64,000 nucleotides of DNA from Streptomyces sp. XM4193 (GCF_023072595.1 NZ_JALLGK010000002.1:248001-312000); one strand, 5' to 3'. Shown: positions 25,903-35,240, numbered from the stretch's first letter. Numbers and translations: made by a program. Notes: a model not told the origin generated them from the letters alone.

Positions 25903-26775
25903 ATGAGTGAGCACCCCCGCCGTCGTCTGCTGCTCGTCCACGCACATCCGGACGACGAGTCGATCTGCAACGGTGTGACGATGGCCCGGTACGCCGCCGA
26001 GGGCGCCGCCGTCACCCTCGTCACCTGTACGCGCGGGGAGGAGGGCGAGGTGATCCCCTCCGACCTCGCCCGGCTCGCACCCGACCGCGAGGACACGCTC
26101 GGCCCCTACCGCGTGGGCGAGTTGGCCGCCGCGATGCGGGAGCTGGGGGTCACCGACCACCGCTTCCTCGGCGGCCCGGGGCGCTACCGCGACTCCGGAA
26201 TGAGCGGCGCCCCGCAGAACGACCGGCCCGACGCCTTCTGGCAGGCGCCGCTGGACGAGGCCGCGGCGCTGCTGGCCGAGACGATCCGCGAGACCCGTCC
26301 GCAGGTCCTGGTCACCTACGACCCCCGGGGCGGCTACGGCCACCCGGACCACATCCAGGCGCACCGGGTCGCCACCCGGGCTGTCGAGTTGGCTGCGGAC
26401 GAGGCGTTCGGGCCCGAGCTCGGGCAGCCGCACCGGGTCGCCCGGATCTGGTGGAACTGTGTACCACGCAGCGCGCTGACGTCCGCGGTGTTCGCGGACA
26501 ACCCGTTCGAGGCCGCCGTGACCGAGCAGGACGTGCCGGGGGTGGTCGACGAGGAGTCGGTCGCCGTCCGGATCGAGGGCGACGCACGCGAGCGGAGCGC
26601 CAAGACGGCGGCGATGGCCGCGCACGTCACCCAGGTCCTGGTGCGGGGCGAGTGGTTCACGCTCTCCAACTGGCTCGGGCAGCCGATCCAGACGACCGAG
26701 TGCTACCGGTCCCCCGACGGCGACCTGCCGCCGCACGAGCCGCTGACCGATCTGTTCGCGGGAGTCGAGCTGTGA
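25903..26775 (+). CDS. mshB: GlcNAc-Ins deacetylase MshB-like (mycothiol biosynthesis)
   Basis: A 290-residue zinc deacetylase of the PIG-L/LmbE family. The AHPDDE motif gives metal ligands His15 and Asp18, and HPDH at 147-150 gives the third. Length and the [12 protein letters not shown] stretch fit MshB, which removes the acetyl group from GlcNAc-inositol in the second committed step of mycothiol synthesis, the actinobacterial glutathione substitute. The related amidase Mca shares the fold and is the alternative. The ATG at 25903 is placed by the leaderless -10 box and the family N-terminus; an upstream in-frame GTG at 25858 is rejected. It overlaps the next gene by GTGA. Confidence 0.88.
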   Translation: MSEHPRRRLLLVHAHPDDESICNGVTMARYAAEGAAVTLVTCTRGEEGEVIPSDLARLAPDREDTLGPYRVGELAAAMRELGVTDHRFLGGPGRYRDSGMSGAPQNDRPDAFWQAPLDEAAALLAETIRETRPQVLVTYDPRGGYGHPDHIQAHRVATRAVELAADEAFGPELGQPHRVARIWWNCVPRSALTSAVFADNPFEAAVTEQDVPGVVDEESVAVRIEGDARERSAKTAAMAAHVTQVLVRGEWFTLSNWLGQPIQTTECYRSPDGDLPPHEPLTDLFAGVEL

Positions 26776-27191
26776 GTTCCGAGCCGGGCGCGACCGCGCC
26801 CACCGCCAGGGCCCGCTTCCTGCGCGCGGCCGGCCTCGCCCTGCTGGTGCTGCTGGGAGTGCTGGTCGGCGCGACGGGTCTGCTGGTGCACGCGGGCTGG
26901 TTCCCCGGCGGCCTGCTCCTCGCGCTCGCCGCTCTGGTGGGCGCCTGTGTCGCGGGGGCCGACCTGGCCGGCGGGCGCCCGGGCGCGCTCGCACCCGGAC
27001 TCGGCTGGGCGCTGGTCGTCCTGCCGATGACGTTCTGGACGACAGCCGAAGGGGACTTCCTCGCCACGGATCTGACGGCTGCTCTCTTCCTCTACGGAGG
27101 CGTCATCGCGGTCGTGATCTGCGCCACCCTGCTGCCCTCCACCCGGTCACGATTCGGCCTTCCTGGAGACCCTGCCGGACGCCCCCAGTAA
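26772..27191 (+). CDS. DUF6113-like membrane protein
   Basis: A 139-residue protein with about four membrane helices ([20 protein letters not shown], then segments near 48-63, 78-92 and 108-122). It overlaps the mshB stop by GTGA, so it is translated with it. Proteins of this type commonly follow mshB in Streptomyces; no function is known and no catalytic motif is visible. The family name is from memory of this arrangement. Confidence 0.75.
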   Translation: MSSEPGATAPTARARFLRAAGLALLVLLGVLVGATGLLVHAGWFPGGLLLALAALVGACVAGADLAGGRPGALAPGLGWALVVLPMTFWTTAEGDFLATDLTAALFLYGGVIAVVICATLLPSTRSRFGLPGDPAGRPQ

Positions 27192-27269
27192 GGTGGGCCC
27201 CGCCGGCGCGCCGTACTGGCAATTCCAGCGAGACGACGAGTGCGGCAGATCCAACCGGGAGAACCTGCC

Positions 27270-29036
27270 TTGAGCCGTGAAACTGACAGTTCGTTTCCGA
27301 AGGGAAACGAGCCGGACGAACCCAAGACCGAGACGACGCTGACGACCCGGATTCGCATCAACATCCCGGGCTCCAGGCCGATTCCGCCGGTCGTGGTACG
27401 CAAGACGGTGGACCCCGCGGAGGCATCCGACTCCGCGGACGTGGACGACCAGGCGCAGTCCAGAACCGGGCAGCAGCCCGCCCCGCAGCCGCCGAACCCC
27501 GCTGAGGGCTCCAGAAGCGGCAGCGACTGGTTCGCCCCGCGCAAGCAGCCGACGGGCGCGCCCGCCGACGACCAGGGTCCCCACGGGACTCCTCCCGACG
27601 GCACGCCGGTCGCTCCGCTCCGTACGGACACCCCGCACGCGGGCACGCCTGCCTACGGCCGTGCGGGCCAGGGCGACGAGCCCTCCGCGTTCGACGGCAT
27701 GTCCGCGTTCGACGGCGGCCCGCCGCACCCCGCGGGAGGCTCCCGGCCGTCACCGCCCGCCGGCCCCACCAGCGGCCCGGCCGATGGCGAAATGCCGCTG
27801 CTGCCGCCGCAGTTCCAGCAGGCGCAGGGCGCGGAGCCGCCGGCGAGGCCCGGGCCCACCCCGCCGCCGCGCATCACCGAGATGATGAAGCCGCCGGTGG
27901 CCACCCACGACGACCGGACCGGTGAACAGCCGCAGGTGGGCGACCCGTTCGCGGGGTTCTCCTCCTCCGGAGCCACCTCGGGGCCCAACGGTCCCGAGTC
28001 GGAGTCCGCCCCGAGGAGCGAGCCCGCCGGCTCGGAGGGCGAGGCCGAGCCGTTCGCCTTCAGCGACCCGAAGCCGCCCAAGCGCAAGGGCCGCTCCGTG
28101 CTGGTGCTGCTCGGCGTCGCCGGCGCCGCGGTCTTCGCCGTCGCCTACGGCGCCGGGCTGCTCCTCAACCACTCCGACGTGCCCAACGGCACCACGGTGC
28201 TGGGCGTGGACATCGGTGGCTCCACCCGCGAGGAAGCGGTCGACAAGCTCAACTCCGCGCTCGGGGGCCGTGACACCGCCGACCTCAGGATCAACGTCGA
28301 GGGCGAGGAGCAGACCCTCAAGCCGAGCGTCGCCGGGCTCGGCATCGACACCGACGCCACGGTGCGGGGCGTCACCGGCCGGGACTACAACCCGATCTCG
28401 GTCATCGGCTCGCTGCTCGGGACCAGCCAGGACGTCGAGCCGACCTACACCGTCGACGAGGACAAGCTGAACGCCGCCATCGAAGGACTCGGCGGCTCGG
28501 GCAAGTCCGCCGAGGGCATGGTGAGGTTCGAGAACGGCGAGGCGGTACCGGTGCCCGGCCGGGCAGCGATGGCGATCGACTCGGCAAAGGCCGCCGACGC
28601 GCTCGAAGCCGCGTACAAGGAGCGTGCGGCGGGCGGGAAGGACACGCCCGTCACGCTGCCCGTCAGCAAGCAGCAGCCGAAGATCACCGAGCAGGAGATG
28701 CAGCGCGCCGTCAAGCAGTACGGCGAGCCCGCGATGTCCGGCTGGGTGTGGCTGAAGGCCGGCGGCGTCGAGGTGCCCTTCAGCGAGAAGTCGATCAGCG
28801 ACTTCTTCACGCTGCGAGCCGGCGGCACGAGTCTCCAACCGCACGTGGACGCCAAGGCGTTGGCCCAGAAGTACGGCGGCGCCTTCGAGGGGGTCGTGGT
28901 GGACGCCGGCACCGGCCCGGTGCCGATGACGGCCGAGCACGCCGCGGCCGCCGTCACCAAGGCCCTGATGGAGAAGGCCCCGGCCGAGCCCGGCAAGCGG
29001 GTCGCCGAGGTGGAGGGCGCCCGCAGCGGGAGCTGA
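27270..29036 (+). CDS. VanW/peptidoglycan-binding-like membrane-anchored protein
   Basis: A 588-residue protein. The first ~270 residues are a Pro/Gly/Ser-rich disordered cytoplasmic region. One helix follows (~275-297, VLVLLGVAGAAVFAVAYGAG). Outside are PG_binding_4-type repeats recognisable by LGVDIGGSTREEAVDKLN and later KITEQEMQRAVKQY. Such modules usually accompany VanW or L,D-transpeptidase domains in cell-wall proteins, but no catalytic cysteine or histidine motif is present. The TTG at 27270 has GGGAGAA 7 nt upstream; a GTG at 27240 is the alternative. A long hairpin follows. Confidence 0.72.
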   Translation: MSRETDSSFPKGNEPDEPKTETTLTTRIRINIPGSRPIPPVVVRKTVDPAEASDSADVDDQAQSRTGQQPAPQPPNPAEGSRSGSDWFAPRKQPTGAPADDQGPHGTPPDGTPVAPLRTDTPHAGTPAYGRAGQGDEPSAFDGMSAFDGGPPHPAGGSRPSPPAGPTSGPADGEMPLLPPQFQQAQGAEPPARPGPTPPPRITEMMKPPVATHDDRTGEQPQVGDPFAGFSSSGATSGPNGPESESAPRSEPAGSEGEAEPFAFSDPKPPKRKGRSVLVLLGVAGAAVFAVAYGAGLLLNHSDVPNGTTVLGVDIGGSTREEAVDKLNSALGGRDTADLRINVEGEEQTLKPSVAGLGIDTDATVRGVTGRDYNPISVIGSLLGTSQDVEPTYTVDEDKLNAAIEGLGGSGKSAEGMVRFENGEAVPVPGRAAMAIDSAKAADALEAAYKERAAGGKDTPVTLPVSKQQPKITEQEMQRAVKQYGEPAMSGWVWLKAGGVEVPFSEKSISDFFTLRAGGTSLQPHVDAKALAQKYGGAFEGVVVDAGTGPVPMTAEHAAAAVTKALMEKAPAEPGKRVAEVEGARSGS

Positions 29037-29045
29037 CGAGGGAGA

Positions 29046-29083
29046 GAAGGGGGCCCGGACACTTCGGTGGCCGGGCCCCCTTC
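29046..29083. terminator. Long terminator hairpin with TTCG loop
   Basis: A 13-bp stem GAAGGGGGCCCGG plus an inner CAC-TTCG-GTG extension (one unpaired base each side) gives a near-perfect 38-nt hairpin with a stable UUCG tetraloop, ending in TTC. It lies between convergent genes. Confidence 0.85.
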
Positions 29084-29221
29084 CCGTACGTGCTGGGCCC
29101 TCCCGTACGCACCGGCCGAGTGTTTCCGTCCGTACGGGTGGGGCCGGTCCGTACGCGCGGCAGGGTCCGACCGGCTCGCGCGGCGCGCCGTCCTTCGGCT
29201 CCGAGCCCCCTGCGGCGGCGG

Positions 29222-30091
29222 TCAGTTGAGTCGGGCGCGGGCGATCCGGGCCTCGCGGTGCACGGCGTCCGCCGCCTGCGGCTCGGCGGCGGAGATCAGC
29301 TCCGCGTACTCCTCAAGCTCCTTGGCGGCGGCGGCGAACTCGCCGCGGTCGACGAGCACCTTCGCCCGCTCGTGGCGCAACTGCAGCGGATGGTGGGGGA
29401 GCAGCAGGGACAGGTCCAGTGCGGCGAGTCGGACATCGGTGCGCTCGGGTCGGCGGACCGCCCATTCCCGGATGTTGCTCAGCACCCGTAGCACCGTCTC
29501 CAGCGGTCCGGCGGCCTCCAGCATGGCCCGCGACAGTGGGCGACCCGTCGTGCCGCTGACCAGCAGACGGGCCTCCGCCTCCGGGAGCAGCCGTCCGCCC
29601 GCGAACGGGTCGGCGAGCACCAACTCGCCGGGTCGGCCGCCGAACCCGACGACGTAGTGCCCGGGCAGCGCCACACCGCGCACCGGCGCTCCGGCTCTGC
29701 GGGCGACTTCGAGCCAGACGACGGAAAGCAGAATGGGCAGTCCGCGCCCGCGGCGCAGCACCGCGCCCAGCAGTGAGGACTCCAGGCGCTGGTAGTCCCC
29801 GGCCGCACCGCCGAAACCGCAGCCCTCGCCGAGGACTTCGGCCAGGGTGCGCGCCCACTGCTCGGGGGCGCGTCCGCGGGAGTATGGGAGCAGACCGCTC
29901 AGCCGGTCGAGCTCCATCTGCCCCTCGTCGACGGTCCGTTCGGCCCTCGCGGGGTCGGCCGGGTCCGGGCAGGCGCCGATCACCGCGCCCAACAGCAGAC
30001 AGAGCAGGGCCAGATCGGGTTTCTCGGCGCGTGCTGCTTCGGCGAACCATTCGCGCGGTTCGCGCGGCCCGTCGCCGTCCGGCTCGCTCAT
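29222..30091 (-). CDS. SirB1/transglutaminase-like protein with tetratricopeptide-like tail
   Basis: A 289-residue cytoplasmic protein. The N-terminal two thirds fit the SirB1 transglutaminase-like family (LDRLSGLLPYSRG, LPILLSVVWLEVARRAGAPV, LPGHYVVGF, LADPFAGG). The C-terminal ~80 residues are helical and TPR-like (LLLPHHPLQLRHERAKVLVDRGEF). The start at 30091 is preceded by GGAGGG on the minus strand; a longer upstream frame is low-complexity and unsupported. The usual catalytic cysteine is not evident, so a non-enzymatic role is possible. Confidence 0.8.
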   Translation of the reverse strand: MSEPDGDGPREPREWFAEAARAEKPDLALLCLLLGAVIGACPDPADPARAERTVDEGQMELDRLSGLLPYSRGRAPEQWARTLAEVLGEGCGFGGAAGDYQRLESSLLGAVLRRGRGLPILLSVVWLEVARRAGAPVRGVALPGHYVVGFGGRPGELVLADPFAGGRLLPEAEARLLVSGTTGRPLSRAMLEAAGPLETVLRVLSNIREWAVRRPERTDVRLAALDLSLLLPHHPLQLRHERAKVLVDRGEFAAAAKELEEYAELISAAEPQAADAVHREARIARARLN

Positions 30092-30269
30092 GCTGCCCTC
30101 CTCGAATCCCCGACTGCTGCTGCCCCGACTGCCGCCGTCCCGACCGTGTGCTGCCCGACGGTGGCCCACCGCCGAGTCCGCGCCCGCCGTACCCACCACC
30201 GCCCAGCGCTCCGGATGCGCCCGGCTGCCGTGCGCCGCCGTCCGTCTCCCGGTCGGCGGCGCCCGCCGG

Positions 30270-31301
30270 TCACCCGGGGTCGGGACGCCAGTGGTGGTAG
30301 CTGTGGTGCCGGGCGAACCCCAGCCGCTCGTACATCTGCCGTGCACCCTCATTGTCCGTCTCCACCTGAAGATAGGCAGCCGAAGCGCCTTCCTCCAACG
30401 CCTGCCGGGAGAGCGCCGACATGATCGCGGTCGCCAGCCCGCGACGGCGGCGAGCGGGGTCGGTCTCCACCGCGGTGAACCCGGCCCAGCGTCCGTCCAC
30501 CACCAGCCGGCCGATCGCGGCGGGCGGTTCGCCACCGGAGACCGGCAGGCTCGCCAGCCAGACCGAGGGGCCGCCCTCCAGCACCGCGGCCATCGCCGGG
30601 CTCCGGGTGGTCACCCGCTGGTACCGGTCGAGCCAGCCCGGCGGAAGGGTCCGGCTCAGTCGCACCTCGTCGGGGTCTGCGAGTCCGTCCCCGGAGGCCG
30701 CCCCGGACGGTTCGGCAGCGGTGTCGGCGACCCGGGCCAGGCCGGCGATCCACAGCTCGGCGCTGACGTCGATGCTCCAGCCGTGTGCGGCCAGCTCGGC
30801 GCCGAGCCGCTCGCCGTCACCGTCGCCCCCGGTACTGGTCTGCACGCACGGACGCAGCCCGCGGGCGTCGTACCAGTCCCGGACGTACGCCAGCGCCCGG
30901 GCTGTCGGCACTCCCGGATCGCCGAGCGGCAGAACCGAGTTGGCGCGGCGGGTGAATCCGTCGGCCGCGCGCAGCCGCCACCCGCCGAGGTCCTCCTGTT
31001 CCACCGGCGGCCAGCCGCGGGCCGCGACCGCGGCGAGCTCGACCGTGCCCGCCGCCGGGAGCCCTCGACGCCGGGGCGGCGTGCGCGGTACGACCTTGCC
31101 GGCGACCAGGTCGCTCTCGGGCAGCGACACCTGGCGGCCGTCCTTGCGCGTGATCCACAACACGCCGTCTGTCCACGATGTGAGCACCCCGACGGTGTCG
31201 GTGAAGGTTTCCGAAGCGGATCCCGCGCGGGTCAAACTCCGTACCGACACGCGTTTTCCCACGTCATCGGCTTCGATCCGCACTTCCAGCCGTCCGCTCA
31301 C
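30270..31301 (-). CDS. GNAT family N-acetyltransferase with N-terminal beta-barrel domain
   Basis: A 343-residue protein. Residues ~1-75 are a small SH3-like beta domain (VRIEADDVGKRVSVRSL, DGVLWITRKDGRQVSLP). The C-terminal half is a GNAT domain with acetyl-CoA loop RRRGLATAI and the closing NEGARQMYERLGFARH. The GTG at 31301 has GGAG 6 nt upstream on the minus strand. It is divergent from the ferredoxin gene. The substrate is unknown; the middle segment (~100-200) may be a degenerate second GNAT fold. Confidence 0.83.
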   Translation of the reverse strand: MSGRLEVRIEADDVGKRVSVRSLTRAGSASETFTDTVGVLTSWTDGVLWITRKDGRQVSLPESDLVAGKVVPRTPPRRRGLPAAGTVELAAVAARGWPPVEQEDLGGWRLRAADGFTRRANSVLPLGDPGVPTARALAYVRDWYDARGLRPCVQTSTGGDGDGERLGAELAAHGWSIDVSAELWIAGLARVADTAAEPSGAASGDGLADPDEVRLSRTLPPGWLDRYQRVTTRSPAMAAVLEGGPSVWLASLPVSGGEPPAAIGRLVVDGRWAGFTAVETDPARRRRGLATAIMSALSRQALEEGASAAYLQVETDNEGARQMYERLGFARHHSYHHWRPDPG

Positions 31302-31427
31302 GGTGAACTCCGCTCTTCTCCTCGACCCTCTTGTTCGTCTCTCTACCAGGAGCGGCGATACTAGGTGTGGGCATCGACGACGCCGCGCTCCCGCGCGAGA
31401 TGAGCCCTATCGAGGAGGAACGACAGC

Positions 31428-31754
31428 GTGACCTACGTCATCGCGCAGCCTTGTGTCGACCTGAAGGACAAGGCGTGCATCGAGGAGTGCCCCGTCGACT
31501 GCATCTACGAGGGCAAGAGGTCCTTGTACATCCACCCGGACGAATGCGTCGACTGCGGGGCCTGTGAGCCGGTCTGCCCGGTTGAAGCCATCTTCTACGA
31601 GGACGACACCCCCGAGGAGTGGCAGGACTTCTACAAGGCGAACGTCGAGTTCTTCGACGAGCTCGGTTCCCCCGGCGGGGCCAGCAAGCTTGGGCTGATC
31701 GACCGTGATCACCCCGTCATCGCTGCGCTTCCGCCGCAGGAGCACGACGAGTAG
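31428..31754 (+). CDS. fdxA: Ferredoxin, 7Fe type
   Basis: A 108-residue ferredoxin with two cysteine groups: Cys9, 17, 21, 25 and Cys40, 43, 46, 50. It matches the 3Fe-4S/4Fe-4S FdxA family of actinobacteria in length and in its acidic C-terminal tail (EWQDFYKANVEFFDEL). It is a soluble electron carrier; the partner is not in the window. The GTG at 31428 follows GAGGAA. A TACTAG -10-like sequence lies at 31359. Its own strong terminator follows, so it is monocistronic although dapC comes next. Confidence 0.95.
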   Translation: MTYVIAQPCVDLKDKACIEECPVDCIYEGKRSLYIHPDECVDCGACEPVCPVEAIFYEDDTPEEWQDFYKANVEFFDELGSPGGASKLGLIDRDHPVIAALPPQEHDE

Positions 31755-31819
31755 AAGCCCACGGCGTGGCACGGCTGCCAGCCGTACGGCCAGCCGCGAC
31801 CCGAGCGGTCCGCAAGCCG

Positions 31820-31865
31820 ACCGCGGTCCCGTACGAACGCCCCTCGTACGGGACCGCGGTGTTTT
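31820..31865 (+). terminator. Terminator of the ferredoxin gene
   Basis: A perfect 17-bp stem (ACCGCGGTCCCGTACGA and complement), a 7-nt loop and a GTTTT tail: one of the strongest rho-independent terminators in the window. Confidence 0.93.
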
Positions 31866-31900
31866 CGGCTGCGGGCCGCCGACCGGGTCGCCGGTGGCCG

Positions 31901-31944
31901 CCGTGCCCGCTGTGCCCGCCGTGCCCGCTGTGCCGGCTGTCCGG
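31901..31944. repeat. 9-bp tandem repeat (YYGTGCCCG)
   Basis: Four 9-bp units, alternating CCGTGCCCG and CTGTGCC(C/G)G, plus a partial fifth. They lie between the ferredoxin terminator and the dapC start. Confidence 0.85.
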
Positions 31945-31988
31945 AGTTGTGCCGTGAAAAGTTGAGCGTGGAGAAAGTGAGTCAGCGC

Positions 31989-33086
31989 GTGCCATCAGTC
32001 TCGTCCCGTCTGCCGGTCTTCCCCTGGGACCGCCTGGAGCCCTACAAGGCGACGGCCGCGGCGCATCCCGGCGGCATAGTGGACCTCTCGGTCGGCACGC
32101 CCGTCGATCCGGTGCCGCAGCTGGTCCAGCGGGCGATGGCGGACGCCACCGACCGGCCCGGCTACCCCACGGTGTGGGGGACGCCCGAGCTGCGCGACGC
32201 CGTCGCCGGCTGGTGCGAACGACGGCTGGGCGCCGTGGGGGTGGGCCATCGCAACGTGCTGCCGGTGGTCGGCTCCAAGGAACTGGTCGCCTGGCTGCCG
32301 GTGCAGCTCGGGCTCGGCCCGGGCGACCGGGTCGCGTACCCGCGCCTGGCGTACCCGACGTACGAGGTGGGCGCGCGGCTCGCGGGCGCCGAACCGGTCG
32401 TCTACGACTCGCCGACGGAGCTCGATCCGACCGGGCTGAAGCTGCTGTGGCTGAACTCCCCGTCCAACCCGACCGGCAGGGTGCTCTCGCTCGGGGAGCT
32501 GCGGGAGATCGTCGACTGGGCCCGTGAGCACGGGGTGCTGGTCTTCAGCGACGAGTGCTATCTGGAGCTCGGCTGGGAGGCCGAACCGGTCTCGGTGCTC
32601 CACCCCGAGGTGTGCGGCGGCAGCTTCGAGGGCCTGGTGGCCGTGCACTCGCTCTCCAAGCGCTCCAACCTGGCCGGCTACCGTGCGGCCTTCGCCGCCG
32701 GTGACGCGCAGGTGCTCGAGGAGCTCCTCCTGGTGCGCAAGCACGGCGGGATGATGACACCCGCGCCGGTGCAGGCCGCGATGATCGCGGCGCTCGGCGA
32801 CGATGACCATGTCGCGCAGCAGCGCGCCCGCTACGCGGCCAGGCGCGAGGCGCTGCGCGGGGCGCTGTCCGGGTGCGGGCTGGTGACCGAGCACAGCGAG
32901 GCGTCGCTCTATCTGTGGGCCACCCGCGACGAGCCCTGCTGGGAGACGGTGGGCGCACTCGCCGAGCGGGGCATCCTGGTCGCGCCGGGCGACTTCTACG
33001 GCCCGGCGGGCGAGCGTTTCGTACGGATCGCCTTCACCGCGACCGACGAGCGCGTCGAGGAGGCCGTGCGTCGGCTGAAGGGCTGA
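31989..33086 (+). CDS. dapC: N-succinyldiaminopimelate aminotransferase
   Basis: A 365-residue fold-type I PLP aminotransferase. Features are DLSVGTPVDPVP at the N-terminus, WLNSPSNPTG, and the PLP lysine in HSLSKRSNLAGYR. It converts succinyl-amino-ketopimelate to succinyl-diaminopimelate in lysine and cell-wall DAP synthesis; dapE for the next step lies 2.2 kb downstream. Family starts correspond to about VPSVSSRLPVFPW, so the GTG at 31989 is chosen; GTG codons at 31968 and 31977 are alternatives. A strong hairpin follows the stop. Confidence 0.9.
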   Translation: MPSVSSRLPVFPWDRLEPYKATAAAHPGGIVDLSVGTPVDPVPQLVQRAMADATDRPGYPTVWGTPELRDAVAGWCERRLGAVGVGHRNVLPVVGSKELVAWLPVQLGLGPGDRVAYPRLAYPTYEVGARLAGAEPVVYDSPTELDPTGLKLLWLNSPSNPTGRVLSLGELREIVDWAREHGVLVFSDECYLELGWEAEPVSVLHPEVCGGSFEGLVAVHSLSKRSNLAGYRAAFAAGDAQVLEELLLVRKHGGMMTPAPVQAAMIAALGDDDHVAQQRARYAARREALRGALSGCGLVTEHSEASLYLWATRDEPCWETVGALAERGILVAPGDFYGPAGERFVRIAFTATDERVEEAVRRLKG

Positions 33087-33094
33087 GACGACAA

Positions 33095-33130
33095 ACAGCG
33101 CGGGCCCGGAAGTCTCCGGGCCCGCGCTGT
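33095..33130 (+). terminator. Terminator of dapC
   Basis: A perfect 16-bp stem (ACAGCGCGGGCCCGGA and complement) closed by a 4-nt loop AGTC, 9 nt after the stop. It could also terminate the convergent gene. Confidence 0.88.
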
Positions 33131-33189
33131 CGTTCGGCGGGGTCGCACACCGCGTTCGGGCCGGCCGGGCGGTGTCGGCGCACTCCGCG

Positions 33190-33609
33190 TCAGCCGAGGG
33201 GCAGGCCCTGGACCGGCAGCCCGCCGATGGAGGCGTTGCTCAGCGGGAGGCTGTCGAGCGCGGCGGCCGGGGCGCTGTCCAGGCCGCGGGTGCCGATGCC
33301 TTCGGTGACGGTGCTGACCGTGGTGTCGAGCACGTCGGTCGCCTCGACCGCGGGCGCGCCGGACCTGGTGAGGCTGTCGACGGGGGCACCGGCCTCGGCG
33401 GGCAGCGTGGTGTTGACCAGGTCGGCACCGGTCTCGCCGGCCAGATCCGTGACGCCCTGGGTCGCGCCGTCCAGGTTGCTGACGCCACCGAGGTCCGGCG
33501 TCTTCGGCAGGTCGACGGCCTGGGCGGAGCCTGCGGCGGCACCGACGACGGACGCGGCGCCCGCAGCCGTCAGCAGTGCGCTCTTGGCGATCCGGCGGGT
33601 GAAGGACAT
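33190..33609 (-). CDS. Small secreted protein, 139 residues
   Basis: A clear Sec signal peptide (RRIAKSALLTAAGAASVVGA, cleavage after GSAQA near residue 31) is followed by ~108 residues rich in Ala, Asp, Leu, Thr and Gly, with loosely repeated GV-L-GAT/DLAG segments and no cysteine. AAAGGAG stands 5 nt before the ATG at 33609. I recognise no domain; it resembles small exported proteins of unknown role common in Streptomyces. The upstream strand has a 642-bp gap, room for its own regulation. Confidence 0.75.
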   Translation of the reverse strand: MSFTRRIAKSALLTAAGAASVVGAAAGSAQAVDLPKTPDLGGVSNLDGATQGVTDLAGETGADLVNTTLPAEAGAPVDSLTRSGAPAVEATDVLDTTVSTVTEGIGTRGLDSAPAAALDSLPLSNASIGGLPVQGLPLG

Positions 33610-34251
33610 GTTGCTCCTTTGACGGAGTGGCGTTCGGGCTTCCGGGCAGCGCCCGGTCAGACGCAGTGCCTATCGCCTGCGCGGCCCCGGAAGTTGCGGC
33701 CCGACTCGGTAAAGGATTGGTAATGCGTCGCATCATATGGGCAGGGAGAGAGGGGTCGGGAGGCGTATCGCGACCGGTCAACTCGCCGTCGCCACACGGC
33801 CGGAGCCTGCGGCGACTGGGTCGGACGCGTCCGTGCGCGACGCCCGTCAAGGCGTCTCCGACGCCGACGGCACCGTCGGGTGAAAGTCGGAGCGAACGGA
33901 TCGAGCGTTGCTCGATGGAGTGAGAGTTCCGGAGCGAAGTTGACGCTCAGGGTTCCGTGTTGAGGGTTGGTCTCCGGGTGCTGGGTGGCGGGTGCCGGCC
34001 CGGACGAGGTGCCGTGTGCCGACCGAACTCGCAGCGCGCGAACCGCAGTCGGCGCGCACCGTCCGCGAACTCTCGCTGCGCGCACCCGCGGCGCCCCGGC
34101 GCCTCTGCGACCCCGGGCACTCTCCGCGGCCCGCACGTCGTCCCAGCGCAGCCCGCCAGCCCGCCAGCCCGCCAGCCCGCCAGCCCGCCCGTCCAACTCG
34201 GCGCAGCCGCACGACGCGTGGCCGCTGCTGCCGTCCAGCGGCGGCCGCCGC
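33610..34251. other. 642-bp intergenic region
   Basis: It lies upstream of the secreted-protein gene and downstream of the lysozyme-fold-like gene. Near 33715-33745 it turns AT-richer and contains the dyad ATGCGTCGCAT (33723-33733), a possible promoter or operator for the secreted-protein gene. The 34149-34188 tandem repeat is near the other end. No open frame here has both a ribosome site and plausible composition. Confidence 0.5.
34149..34188. repeat. 8-bp tandem repeat (CAGCCCGC x5)
   Basis: Five exact head-to-tail copies of CAGCCCGC. It is noncoding, ~65 bp past the stop codon of the gene at 34252-35235. Confidence 0.95.
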
Positions 34252-35235
34252 CTACCGAGTCAGCGTCAGCCGTACGTCGCCGTCGGCGCGCTTGTCCCGC
34301 TGCCAGCCGCTGCCCGCGGTGGCGGCGTCCCAGACGTAACCGTCGTAGGCGATGCGCCCGACCCCCAGGTGCGAGGCGTTCGCCAGCGACCAGTGCGCCA
34401 ACTGCCAGCCCCGACGGGTGGCTTCGGCCTCGGCCGTGCCGTCGGAGCCGCCCTTGGCGTCGTCGCGCGGCACCTGGATGCGCAGCGTCGATTCGCGCTC
34501 GTCGTTGCCGCCGGAGCCGCCGCCGTCCCGGCCGCCGTCGCTCTGGTCCGCGCCGCCCTTCCCGCTCTCGCCGGCGCCGGGGGAGGGGGCGACCAGGCCC
34601 TTGCCGTGCTCCCGCTCCAGCTTGGCGCGGACCTTCGCCGCGTCACCGACGACCGGCTCGCCCTCGCGCTTTCCCGAGCAGTTGATCCCGGCCTGCGCGC
34701 GTCCGCTGAGCGCCGTCGTCAGCAGGGCGGCGCGCGACTCGTGCTTGGCGTACGCCTGTGGGAACGCGCTGCGCTGCACCCGCTGGGCTGCGTCGGTGAG
34801 CTCCAACTCGGCGTAGTCGGGGATCTCGACCAGCCGTGCGTAGAAGATCTCCGCGGAGTACACCGGGTCCATGATCTGCTCGACGGTGCCCCAACCCTGC
34901 GACGGGCGCTGCTGGAAGAGGCCGACGGAGTCCTTGTCGCCGTAGTCGATGTTCCGCAGCATCGACTCCTGCATGGCGGTCGCCAGGGCTATCGTCACCG
35001 CCCGGTCGGGCAGACCGCGGGCGGCGGCCACCGCCTCGATGGTCGCGGCGTTGCGGATCATCTGGGGCTCCATCTCCCAGGGCTCCTGCTTCTCGCCGCC
35101 CTCGACGACGCAGCGGAAGGGCCCCTCCTCGCTGCTCTTCTGCAGCACCAGGAGGTACCCGCCGAGCGCGAACAGCACCGCACAGGCGCCGACGATCCGC
35201 GCCCACCTGCCCAAACGTCCCCGCTGCTCGGCCAT
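34252..35235 (-). CDS. Membrane-anchored protein with lysozyme/transglycosylase-like fold motif
   Basis: A 327-residue protein with an N-terminal membrane helix (~13-31), then an outer helical domain. Its sequence [18 protein letters not shown] plus [16 protein letters not shown] has the E-S...G-L-F-Q layout of lytic-transglycosylase/lysozyme folds, with Glu in QES a candidate acid. A Gly/Asp/Ser-rich linker and a C-terminal region ending in [11 protein letters not shown] follow. Related proteins are sometimes labelled heavy-metal transporters, which the sequence does not support: there is one helix and no metal motif. TATAGG/TAGGCT lies 5-8 nt before the ATG, so it is probably leaderless and divergent from dapE. 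Confidence 0.75.
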   Translation of the reverse strand: MAEQRGRLGRWARIVGACAVLFALGGYLLVLQKSSEEGPFRCVVEGGEKQEPWEMEPQMIRNAATIEAVAAARGLPDRAVTIALATAMQESMLRNIDYGDKDSVGLFQQRPSQGWGTVEQIMDPVYSAEIFYARLVEIPDYAELELTDAAQRVQRSAFPQAYAKHESRAALLTTALSGRAQAGINCSGKREGEPVVGDAAKVRAKLEREHGKGLVAPSPGAGESGKGGADQSDGGRDGGGSGGNDERESTLRIQVPRDDAKGGSDGTAEAEATRRGWQLAHWSLANASHLGVGRIAYDGYVWDAATAGSGWQRDKRADGDVRLTLTR

Positions 35236-35240
35236 CCCAC

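Noticed and set aside
34149..34188. Tandem array considered as a CRISPR
   Set aside because: Units are 8 bp with no spacers, and there are no cas genes.
33657..34196. Frames on both strands in the 642-bp gap
   Set aside because: Low-complexity Arg/Ala/Pro-rich products without ribosome sites; part of the sequence is the 8-bp repeat.
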